Below, one piece after another: positions 33,716 through 43,654 of a stretch of DNA of 64,000 nucleotides. Made by a program: the position numbers and the translations under genes. The notes beneath the pieces were generated by a model. It had not been told where the DNA came from. It did not search any database and saw only the letters and a program-made list of their open reading frames with translations. Location of the stretch: the NCBI RefSeq assembly GCF_022376445.1, contig NW_025955132.1, positions 18,538 through 82,537 of the forward strand. The letters are read 5' to 3'. The DNA is from Fomitopsis serialis. Lineage: Eukaryota > Basidiomycota > Agaricomycetes > Polyporales > Fomitopsidaceae. How positions within the stretch are numbered: the stretch's first letter is position 1; the number at the start of each line of letters is the position of its first letter.

Positions 33716-34014
33716 GGTATCCTCCAGACTTGTGCATTCACGCTCAAGTCCAAGCGAGTCGCGGCGTTGTCGGGCGCTTACCGCTTCCCGGGGTCGTCGC
33801 GCCTTCTTGTGGACTTTGGAGGTCGATGTGAACTTACTAGGACGTCTGTATTGCTGTTCCCGGTGCTTGTAATGCAGCGGGAGCACTTACATGACCGTAG
33901 CGCGAAGATTGAGTGTGTTGTTGAGGAGGAGGAGCAGGCGGCAGACCAGCGATGCGCTGTGGCTGAGGCCCGTCGTGCAAAATGCCCGGCCCCGGACTAC
34001 ATATCGGGCAACCG
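33716..34014 (+). repeat. Right arm of a 0.3-kb inverted repeat
   Basis: Partner of 32832-33126. Reading inward on the minus strand, its outer end begins CACTACGGTTGCCCGATA, so the plus strand ends ...TAGTG. CACTA ends are typical of CMC/EnSpm DNA transposons. The left arm matches from CTACGG inward. A 6-bp difference (tatgta versus ta) near the outer end distinguishes the arms. The pair is 0.3 kb long with a spacer of about 0.6 kb and no visible transposase. Confidence 0.8.
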
Positions 34015-37000
34015 TAGTGGGCGGTCAATATTTCAATATCCAAGCTTCATAAAAGAACGACAACACGGACTCTTGCAGTGACCGTGGCATGTCATATTGG
34101 TCGTGTATTGATATGATGGTGGGCGCAATCCAGCGCGCTCTCCAAGCGCTCTCACTCGGTAAGTAACTTGGCTACTTATCAACTCAGGTGAATGGTCCAC
34201 GATGCTGAATGTTGACACGCGTGCACTGTGCAATGTTGAACGTTCAACTGGAGATCAACTGAAAGCTTCAAGCGCAGAGGGTGGTCTATGTAGCACAAGC
34301 TCCACAATGACACTGTACTGCATCGACGCAAAGATGAATTTAAAGACGACAATTCATAGATCGATGACACAAAGAGAGTGACATTGAACGGCGATACAGT
34401 ACTGAGCGAACAGAGGTGTGAAACTGGCCCAGATTCCATTGGTGAAGGCACAATTAAGGAGACACCTCTACTTAGACCCGTCACGAGTAATCGGGCGGTG
34501 CACCCAAGTCAGAAGGTTCCGGTCTCTCGAGGTGCACGTCCAGCATCATCCTGCGCAGATCCTCTATCACCGAGCGCAGCCCCAGCAAATCGTTCTCACG
34601 CGACCCCACACCATTCGTCGTCGTCGAAGGGACCGTCGCGCTCCCAGACGGAGGCTCGTCGCCCATGGCGGAAAATGAGCCGGTTAAAGGCAACAGAGGC
34701 TCCTCTTCCCTCGGCGACTCGAGTTCCCGGCGCCGCTTCTCCGTGAGTATGACACCCGGAGCCTGGGCTGCAAAAGCAGGCGCAGACTCGAAGGGCGTTG
34801 GCTCTGTCCTCGTGCCGGTAGTGTCGAGGAGGGCGACATTCTTCTGGTTCCGACGGCGTCGGCATAGCAATAGTACAAGCCCGACGAGTACAAGTAAGCC
34901 GACGACGCCCCCGACGACGCCGCCCGCTATGGCGCCGACGTCGACCTTGCTACCGCGATTCGTGGAGCTTCCAGACTGAGTGGGAGATGGGGAGCCAAAG
35001 ATAGTATTGCTGCTCATTACGTTCAGTATAGGTAGACTTGCGATACGCTGCAACCTCACCTGCGCAAGAACGGGGCGAAGAGGCCTCCTAACGCGGGGCT
35101 GTCTCGCAGATTAGACGTCAGCTCTCTAACACAAGAATAACACGGCTAACCTCGACGTTCCATCCACGTAGGCACCAGATTCGACATTGTACACCGCGCC
35201 GAACGGGGCCGATGTCCCGTTGAACGACGCATAGTTCCAGACCGCATCAAGAATCTGACCGCGGATCGTGTCGTTGGTGCAGGTAGCCGCGATGAAAGCA
35301 TTCCAGGCTGTACAATCACATTTGAGTCGGAGTTACGAGTACTCTAATGGGATATTGACACACCTACGTTGCCAAGCGATTGTGCTGAGCTCTGCATCGG
35401 CAACCCATGCGTATAGTTGGCTGGGAAAGCGTTGAGTAATCGACATGAACGCAACGAAAAACGATCCTTACCAGTTTCAGGTTGGATCCACTGCCCATAC
35501 ATGACAGTAAGCTTGTCAAGCCACTGTGTGGCGAAATCAGCAGCGCATTCCCGTAAACAACACAATGACGTACTGTCTGGTTCAAGAGATTAAATCCGAA
35601 CAGAGTCTGCGGGTAGAGATTATACGGTAAAGACCAGACGCCTGTGACTGCCGAGTTCAACGTCGGATTCACGGACGCAGAGGCGCCTCCTGACGATATG
35701 GCAAGCGGTTGCCATGTGTTCATAAAGTTGGTCGCTGTGCTCTGTGAACGTGCCGAAATTCGTCAAAATTCCGAGTTCTTGCCAAGTTGTAGTACGCGGT
35801 CGATCACTCACGCTGAAGTGCTCAGAATCATTACTCTGCCCGACTAATTGACTGATCTCCGCCATGGCCTGGATGGCAAAGATACCCTTCACCGCCAGGT
35901 TGGTCGAGTTTGTAGCGTCACTTCCGTCATCGACAGATAATCTACAGATTTATCGGTGAGCTGTTTTTGGGCACCATAAAACATGATACGCACTGGCCCT
36001 GAGGAGGAAATGGCCCATGTCCCGTCAAATACTCTGCCCAATTCTTGAGCAAGGGATACTGCGTGCATGTGAAGGTAAGCTAAGCACACAACTCTCGAAG
36101 ATGAAGACGCACATAGCCATGGAGCAGCGATGTATCGTTCGAGTAATTGGCGTGAGCGAGTGCAATGATGAGCATGTTCCCGGATTCTGCAATTACCACT
36201 GGTCAGCAGGCGGATCTTCGCTGCGGCAAAGCATGCTCACGTTCGATTGCCTCTGTAGATGTCAGGTTCGGACCAGATACAGCCGGGAACAAGGAGCCTG
36301 AATAAGACCATCAACACACCGTTGTCGGCAAAGTGTGATGAGAGCTCACCAAGGTCTTTCGATGCGTACGGATATTCGCCCAACGACGTATTCTGTTGTT
36401 CAAGGAGCGGTACCAGGAGTGGCTTGACTAGCGAGGCATTGTAGTACAAGAACAAGGGCAGTGCGGCGTACAACTTCTCCACGGGAGTGACGCGTCTGTG
36501 GATTGTCGTGTGAGATACGGAGTACTTGCATGTGCCCGGTGTGACTCACTGGCTGGTGCCCAAGTCTTTCATGAAGATCCTAGTCGTGGCGTCCGACTGA
36601 TAGGGAGCCGTTATCTCGAGAGAGCTGAACACCTGGCGAGTGGCGAGCGAAAGCATGTCGTACAGTTTGCCGTCAGCCGAAATGCTTGAAGCCGCTTCAC
36701 GGACTTGCGTATCGAGCAAGTTTGCCTGAGTCAGCGAGTTGTCGAAATCGGAGATGAAGAACTCCAACTGAATGTGTGAAATTCAGTGACATGAACCACC
36801 AAAACTGTGTCATTACTCACGGCCTCTTCGGTGGTAGGGTACTGTGTTGTATAGTACGGGCGGAGGGATGCCGTGTTTCCTAACAGTGGGTAACTGATGC
36901 TGGGATCGCGTACATAGCCAACCGCCCAGACAACGGGTGATTCCAGAGAAGCAACGCTTCCCAAGTCGACCGACATCGGGAAGATCGGCCAGTCACTGTG

Positions 37001-38842
37001 GCATGCATGAGCTCTCAACGCACGCAACGGAATGCAGCACCCCTACACATCTATGCCTCGAAAGGTTTGATTGTTGTCATTTGCGTTTAGGTGACCAATA
37101 TTTAAGAACTCTTCGCGGCAGACGATGTCTTGGCAAGTCTGCGAAGTGACATTGCGTCCTTGTTGTCCCTGACACTAAAGTTAAGATAGTCTATAACGAA
37201 GAGTAAGTCCACGTACCAGCTCCATCGCAATGTACGCTGCACCATCCAACCCTTGTCCTTCATGTTCCTGAAAAGGTGTCGGATTCACGAGCTGAGATTC
37301 AAGATAGATGATGTTCCCGGTTTGTGTCGGCACACTCCACTGTATCTGCTGAGCCGCGTTGCCACCGTACAGCCATCCTAGAAGAATATCAGCTCACAAG
37401 GAGCGAAATGCGTACACGCGTACTAGGTGATATACCAACCTCCATCCATGTCCGAATACAGCTGAATGTCATGTGGTTGGCCATTGGTGGATGTGAAGTT
37501 CACAGCCACATAGGCGAACGGAAGAGATTGGCGTACGAGGTCGGACGGCTTGTTGCGATGTTAGCAGTGTCACGATTACTTATGATTCACAAACCTACAT
37601 TCATCTACTCTACAAGAGGCGTCGATAATTTTCACACGGCAGACAATTGGACGAGACAAAGATGACATCTCATTGGCTGGGCAGCAAACGACGCGCAAGG
37701 ATCGCCGAGCTGCCCGAGGAGGCCACCTGCGCCTGCGCTCGACTCTGCGCCTCGCACTCCTCCTCCGACTCCTGGCCCATGCGTACTCTGACTCTGAGTG
37801 CCTGCACGCGCTGGGATATGTGCCGTTTCGCTTTTATGACCACCAATCTTTCGTTCTAGACCTCTCTCTGGCACTCATCAGATCTCTATGAGTGTCCGTT
37901 GCCTCTCGGAATACCAAGTGAGGCAGAATGGCTACTGCTGCTACCTCTTTAACCCCGAGGCATGCTCGACGACATGCAGATCGACACGCGCAGGAGATGA
38001 TGAGTCATACACGGCGCAGAACACCACATGTGAGTGAATGAGTGAAAAAATGTGTTTCAGATCACACAACCTGTTCATAGCACAATAAGTAGCTTCCACG
38101 AGTGTGGGGTTCCGGGACCTGTCCGATTCCCTGCTCGAGAAACACGACAGGTAAGCATCATACTCTACTGCTAACATTCAACCCCTTCAATCACAGCCAG
38201 GTCGAAGTGAAAGCGAGAGAGATGACGTCTTTGGGACAGTCACAGGTGCGCAGCAACCCACGATCCCTTTAAGTGCATCCTCTCACTAGACTGTAGCTCA
38301 ATCATCTCATCAGCAACAGCTACCTACTCCACCACTCACAGCCAACACAGCGTCATCGTCGAGCGAGCCCCACGCCCTCAATAAAAGAAGCCTTGCTCAG
38401 CGCAGGCGACGCGAGCGTGAGCGCCGTGAGTGTGAGCGCCATGAAGCGGACAGTCGTGCGTCCTATCAGCTGCAGCTACTGGAGTCGTAGCTAACAATCA
38501 TCACAGATCCACCCTTGCATCAACCTCATTCCGACAACATTCGGATTCTTCCTAGACACAGACAGCGTGAACACGAGCGTCACGAGGTAGTGGTCCCTGC
38601 AGGCAACACACCCCCTCGGCCTGCTAACCCAGAGCGCGATATAACCATGCACAAAAACGGATTGCCACCACGGTCTCATCTGCCAACTAGCAATAACCAC
38701 TCCCTAGCGCAATGCAGGCGACACGACCGCGAGTGCGGACGCGAACATGAACACTAATTCGAACAGAAAACCGAACATGACCACGAACGTGAGGGTGAAC
38801 ACGAGGGCGAGGGCGAACGCGAATGGGAACAGGAACGAGGAC

Positions 38843-38882
38843 GGGGACGGGGCTGGACGGGGACGGGGACGGGGACGGGGAC
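38843..38882 (+). repeat. GGGGAC hexanucleotide run inside the Helitron
   Basis: GGGGAC is repeated about six times with one interruption (ggctggac). It sits in a longer purine-rich stretch of GAACATGA/GAACGTGA-type units (about 38740-38840). Confidence 0.85.
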
Positions 38883-39117
38883 AACCAACGACGCGCATTT
38901 CGGACAGACGGGGAATGCCCGACCGGTGCCCGATGCCTACTACGTGTCCTCCGCTGCTCCGACCCTCCTCCCTTCTGCTGTCTCATATCCATCCCTGACG
39001 GCCCTCGGGCTTTGGCTTGGGCGTGCACGGGCATCACTGGCGCGAGCGCTCCAACGGCTTCGCCAACCACCATCAAAATTCCATCACAGAATGCGACGAC
39101 ATGCGGCATGACGCGCG

Positions 39118-39990
39118 CAGGGCCAATGCCCCTGCATGCAGATGCGGCCGTTGAACGGACGGCAGCCACAGGTAAGATGACAAACACGGAGGTGGGAGGC
39201 CCATCAGGGAGGAGGGCGAGCGGACAGCGGGCACGAACAAGAGCGTGTGGATGGTGGGTATGGACGAGGGGCTGGCGGGCGTGACGTGCAGCAACACAAA
39301 CAGCACGAGCACAAGACACACGACGACGGCGAGCATGCAGGGCCAATGCCGCTGCCCTGCGTGCAGACACGGCCGACGAACAGATGGCGTGCACGAGAGC
39401 TAAAGAAGGGCATCGGGGAACTTTGGTGAGTGCAGACGTACGCGAGCGAGCGCGCTGACTGACGGTGGGCGCACGGCAACGCCACCGGCCACTAGCACGC
39501 AGGGTCCCCTACCGATGAGCGGGCCACAGGTGCGAGCATAGCAGCGAGCAGGGGGAGGATGGGTGGAGGGTAAGTGCGGAAGCGAGTGAGTTCGGACGGG
39601 AGCGAACGGATGGTGGGGAAGAACTGCCCGACACGCACGCATGGCCGACGAACAGACCCCACGCGCTGAGCAAAAGACCAGCAACGGCGGCGTTGGGCAG
39701 GCCGGCGCGCGCGCAACACACACCGACCGCGAGCGTGGAGGACGAATGCCCAGTACGCAGACACGGCCGATGAACGAGTGGGCGAGCGGGCATACGACCG
39801 GACAACAACACACACATGGCGACCGCGAGCTCGCAGGGCGAATGACGAGCACGCAAGCTCCGCCGACGAAGGGACCGCGCGCGCGTGAGCGAAGGGCAGG
39901 GCCGGGGCATGCGCAAAACGCCGACTGCGAGCCCACAGGGCCAATGCCCCGCGTGTCAATGCAGTCGACGAGAGCGCCGTGGGTACGGGC
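39118..39990 (+). repeat. Degenerate tandem array inside the Helitron
   Basis: The core cagggccaatgcc followed by gcagacacggccgacgaac recurs at about 39119, 39339, 39741 (gacgaatgcc), 39835 (cagggcgaatgac) and 39937, with a partial copy at about 39640. The last three are about 100 bp apart. The long minus-strand frames here are low-complexity shadows of this array, not genes. Confidence 0.65.
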
Positions 39991-40364
39991 ACAGCGGCGA
40001 GCAGGCGCGCGCGCGTGAGGATGGCGTCTGAGGAGCAAAGACAGAGGACGGGGAGGACGGCGGGTGCAGGCAACAAGCCCAAACCCGCGCAGACTCGGAT
40101 ACCACCGAGGTAAGTCAACCAGCGGTCCATCGCCGACACCGGCGGTGAACATTGAACCCGGGCAGGATATGGGTATGCAGATCGCGGGTCGCGGGTGCGG
40201 TACGCGCCCTGCGCACCCGCGGTGCTACCCGTGCCATGCCCATCCTGGCCCCGTTCACTAGCACTAGCCATAGTTTGGACAACAGACGACTTGATCATAA
40301 ACATGCTATGGGATTCGTATTTACATTTATGTTTATTGCAAGCAGAAAAATGCTCAATGAGGTC

Positions 40365-40545
40365 ACGAAGCCGACTCCCGAAGGGAGGCGGCTGAGTGGC
40401 CTTTGCGTACAGCATATACGTCTTCGCGCATGCTGGCATATGACTGTTGTGTAGTATAGCTGTGAAGTTGACTCCCCGCGCGGCCGAGGGAGGCGGCTGA
40501 CTTGGAGTGACCTTCATACCTCTTCGCGCATAGCACTATTAGCAT
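40365..40545 (+). repeat. Subterminal duplicated unit at the Helitron 3' end
   Basis: Two similar units of about 90 bp: gccgactcccgaagggaggc...gtcttcgcgcatg and gttgactccccgcgcggccg...cctcttcgcgcatagc. Subterminal repeats near the rolling-circle terminator are plausible recognition sequences, but this is inference. Confidence 0.6.
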
Positions 40546-40567
40546 GCAATCATTGATAACCTCCAGT

Positions 40568-40594
40568 CCGTAGCGGAGCACGGGTTTCCGCTAG
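40568..40594 (+). other. Helitron 3' terminator hairpin and CTAG end
   Basis: The stem CCGT(A)GC / GCACGG with a GGA loop is followed by GTTTCCG and CTAG. Plant and fungal Helitrons end in a short GC-rich hairpin some 10 nt before CTRR, and this matches. An alternative pairing, AGCGGA with TCCGCT, overlaps the end. Confidence 0.85.
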
Positions 40595-41029
40595 TGGGAC
40601 TCAGAAACGTCAACGTAATGGCCATAGGGCCAGCTTGGATGACTTGTATGGTACGAGTTGGAGTCACTTCCGTCTGAACCAAGGTTCCGGCTGTCACAGA
40701 GTAGTTGCTCGGGAGATCATTGTCGCCAAACAAAGTGTACGTCCTTCCGTCCACTCGGATGTAACAGAGCCATCCATGAGTCTATTGAGCCGCAAGATGA
40801 GCCCCGAGGATGAGCAAGCATTGAGTAAGGATCACACCGCTCCGTTCCAGAAAGTTGGCCAGTCGTTTGTAATGTTCTCCAACGTTTTCGTTGTGTACAT
40901 CCATGAGTTCAAGTAAGGTGTGCGAACAGCAAATGGTATCGCTAATGGCCAGAATGTTTGCGCGCCATGCACATGCAAGAGGGCAAAACGTAGGAGAAAC
41001 AGAAAAGAGGCCAAACCGAGGAACAACAT

Positions 41030-41738
41030 GGAGGAAGCAGCGAGGGAGTGGGACCGAATACTCAGAGCCGTCCGTTGATGACCCAGGGCTGCGCACCTTG
41101 TCAGAGCGGGCCGCTGGCTGTGTCGCGATGAAGGGATGCCAATTCAACTCCCCGGGGAAGCACCCTGTGGTTCGCATTGACAGCACCATGCCGGTGTTTG
41201 TCCGACAGTTTCATGGTGACGAATGGTACCGAATTCGATCGGATCCCATGAAAGACGCTTGCCGGTTTTAATGGTCTGCAAAGGAGACCAATGCTGATAC
41301 ATCACCATTGATCGATCCGAACATAGATCGAAACTGTCAATGACTAGGAGCGTCCGATGCTATTCGGCACTGGTATAATGTGTGGTTGTGTCGCGACGGC
41401 ACAGCCAGAAATTGTTGAAAGAACCTTGACACCTCGGAAAGTATTGAGAACGGACTATAGTCCCGATTCCGCCATATTCACGAGCGCAGTGTAGAAATGC
41501 CCCATAGCGGAGTCTGTTGGCCGGTTGTGATCAAGCAGCGAAGGTATGTGGTTTTCGGAGGAAGTCTAACTTACGAGAACATGCAGCGCCTCCATTTCAC
41601 CATGCATCTTCATCATGACAGGACGGCGGATGTGACACTGTCTGTTCAGCACTACCGTTCAAGGTGAAACGATTCTTCCTTGTCCGGACACAGCTATCTT
41701 CGGTGCAGCCCATCCGTCTACGTAACACACTGTATCAG
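41030..41738 (-). repeat. Module spacer between DCC1-B and GtaA-3
   Basis: A shortened version of the spacers at 13688-15038 and 47222-48509. Shared stretches include ggaggaagtctaactta, gcgcctccatttcacc and taggagcgtccgatgc. No gene was seen inside. Confidence 0.65.
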
Positions 41739-43187
41739 TTAGCCTTTGTACTTCGCTCGTGCAGTGTACCATATCCCCTCCGCATCCGTGATCGCCCGCG
41801 CATACTTCAGCAGGAACTTGTCCCGCTCCTTAGCGTCCACAACGATGTCCGCGAGGAACGGGGAGATCTCGTCAGCCTTCCAGCGCGGCCGTGTGAGGAA
41901 GTGGTCCGTGAAGCGCGCCGCGGAGTCGATGAGGAGTTGGAAGGACGGGAAGTATGTGAGGACCACGATAGGCGGCTCTTTGAGTACGTCTGTTTGTGTG
42001 AGGTATTTGCCCTGGCACGGGTATCAATACGACACGAGGGCATTCGACGGGAAAGGTTTACGCAGAGGAGGTCGACGGACATCTCAGACTCGAAGGTGTC
42101 GCCAACGCTTTTACGCCACTTTGTGAGGAACTCGTCGAGTGGTATCGACTCTTCCTGCGGTGTCATCCGATATCATTTTATCAGCTAACCTCTGGAAAGC
42201 ATGCCACGCACCCTGTAAGGCCCCAGCATGCCGAGACCGATCCCTCGCACAACGGCAGTTTTGTCCATGCACCACTCGCCATTGATGATGTCGCCGAACC
42301 AGGCCATCACCTGTTTACAGACGTCTTTCCGGACGTCGTAACCGTCATGAAGTGCAGAGCATAGCGCGTCTATGGACGCGGAATCATGCGAGAGCGATAA
42401 TGAAACGAGATGGGTGAGCAAAAGCTCGAGTATGGCGTTCAGGTAGGTCGGAGAGATCGGGCGGAGCTCGCCTGCGTGATGTGTTCTAAGTAGTCAAAGG
42501 ACGATACAATCGAGGCCACACACCGTTGAGAATGAGAACACGTCTCTTCTTGAGGCCCTGGTCTAGCTCTATGTCGCTCGCTTGTAGCGTCGCCATTGCC
42601 TCTTCATACGTGAACTTCTGTCGGATCATTGGTGTTATGAGCCCGCGATTCACGGGCCAGTGTTCCGATTGACACGCTTACCTACCTCAAATTCGTCCAT
42701 ATACATATCATCATCCCCCTCCTGCCCTTCGTCGTACTCTTTCCCTCGTAACAGAACGTCCAGCTTGTGAAGCCTCGGGACCGACGGCACCAGCTCAAGG
42801 ATTTCGTTTAGTTGATCTCGCACCTACTCTCCCCAGGCAGACGTACATAATTCTTTCAACCTTCGTGCCGGTCAAATAAGAAGGCTCATCGGTAGATGTG
42901 TCTTCCCCGATCCCTGCTGTTGCCACGGTGACGGAAATTGAGAGAACTATCGAGCGAGTGGTGTACGTCTTGTCTGCGGTACAGAGCACAGCATCCTCGT
43001 CAGGATCCCCTCGATTAACCAGCTGCACGGATATTAGATACTGGAATCTACTGGAGGACGTATACCTCGAAGGTTCTTCGGGTTTCGACTCGACCAGCTT
43101 GCACAGATCGGGTGGCAGCTCAAGCAACTTGAACGCGGCTGTATCCACGACAGCAGAAGAAGATAACTTCAGAGGGTATTCAGGCAT
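41739..43187 (-). pseudogene. DCC1: DCC1 copy B, most intact but frameshifted
   Basis: The start ATG at 43187 gives MPEYPLKLSSSAVVDTAAFK then LLELPPDLCKLVESKPEEPS. The next exon should continue SIKGNPDEDAVLCT, but the stretch before DEDAVLCT lacks one base relative to copies A and C (GGGGATCC versus GGGGAACCC, about 43003-43010). Splicing therefore shifts the frame; oddly, retaining the 43-nt intron restores it. The rest is open: KFTYEEAMATLQASDIELDQ, AILELLLTHLVSLSLSHDSA, DVCKQVMAWFGDIINGEWCM, FLTKWRKSVGDTFESEM and PRWKADEISPFLADIVVDAK, then YTARAKYKG. A 37-bp insert at 42824-42860 with GT...AG ends is unique to this copy; removing it gives SYLTGTK-VRDQLNEI in frame. It lies downstream of the GtaA-5 3' end on the same strand. 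Confidence 0.8.
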
Positions 43188-43270
43188 AGATCCAGTAGCA
43201 TAAGCGTAAAAATACAAGCAGGCTTGACGAGTACGAGGATGGAATATCGGCGCAAGTTTGAACCACCCCG

Positions 43271-43276
43271 ACGCGT
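43271..43276 (-). promoter_or_regulatory. ACGCGT (MCB-type) hexamer upstream of DCC1-B
   Basis: ACGCGT lies 84 bp upstream of the copy B start codon. MCB elements bind MBF/SBF-type factors that switch on replication genes at G1/S in fungi, which fits a clamp-loader gene. One hexamer alone is weak evidence; support comes from its identical position in copy C. Confidence 0.5.
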
Positions 43277-43654
43277 CGTGAGCGCTTGAGCCCGCGACGC
43301 AAAACACGGTACATGTGATCATGTCGTTAGGCAGGCGCTGTCGCCTCTTCTCAGTCTGCGTCTGCGTAGGTACAGGTGCAGAGCCTGTTCAAGCTCGCTC
43401 TTCTTTTTGAGCTACTAGATTCGGCGCAAGGTGACCTCATGTGTGAACCCTAAGCGTCGTGGTAGATGTAGCGTCAGTCCGTTTGGTCAAGTACCACGGC
43501 ACGGCTGCGGTGACCACATAAATACTAGTATCAACTGCGTATTGTGGGGCGCCGGGTGTTCGTAGGCGCAATCTCAGTGAGCGAATTCATGCTCACACTG
43601 CGAAGAAAGTACGATGCACTAGAGCGTATGCATACTACTACTTACTTGGACTCA

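Larger units (their letters stand above)
37604..40594 (+). mobile_element. Non-autonomous Helitron, 2,991 bp
   Basis: The left end is 5'-TCTACTCTACAAGAGG after host A; the right end is ...GTTTCCGCTAG-3' before host T. A stem-loop, CCGTaGC-GGA-GCACGG (40568-40583, one bulged A), sits 7 nt before CTAG. Removing the element joins cctacattca to tgggactcag, matching cctacatcta-tgggactcag in GtaA-4. So it inserted between A and T with no target duplication, as rolling-circle Helitrons do. There is no Rep or helicase frame. The inside holds a basic Arg/Glu-rich frame (SLAQRRRRERERRECERH, about 38390-38450), which resembles the start of basidiomycete Helitron proteins only loosely, and GC-rich tandem repeats. 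Confidence 0.9.
34481..41029 (-). pseudogene. GtaA-like ectoenzyme, copy 3, split by a Helitron
   Basis: The 5' part (41029-40595) gives MLFLGLASFLFLLRFALLHV-HG, PFAVRTPYLNSWMYTTKT and the DUF5127 stretch DGRTYTLFGDNDLPSNYSVT then AGPMAITLTFLSP. The reading then stops at the Helitron 3' end. It resumes at 37603 with the remaining DUF5127, DUF4965 and DUF1793 exons, the linker, the TM helix GAIAGGVVGGVVGLLVLVGL, LCRRRRNQKN and a tail ending DLGAPPDYS (stop 34481-34483). Apart from the 2,991-bp insertion the exons I read are open. The insertion falls at the same point where copies 4 and 5 have an intron edge (aacctacatc), so removal during splicing is conceivable but would need a 3-kb intron. 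It groups with copy 4. Confidence 0.85.

Noticed and set aside
38687..40517. Minus-strand frames of 235-341 residues inside the Helitron
   Set aside because: They translate the low-complexity tandem array; Cys/Arg/Ser-rich repeats with no family, no introns and overlapping frames.
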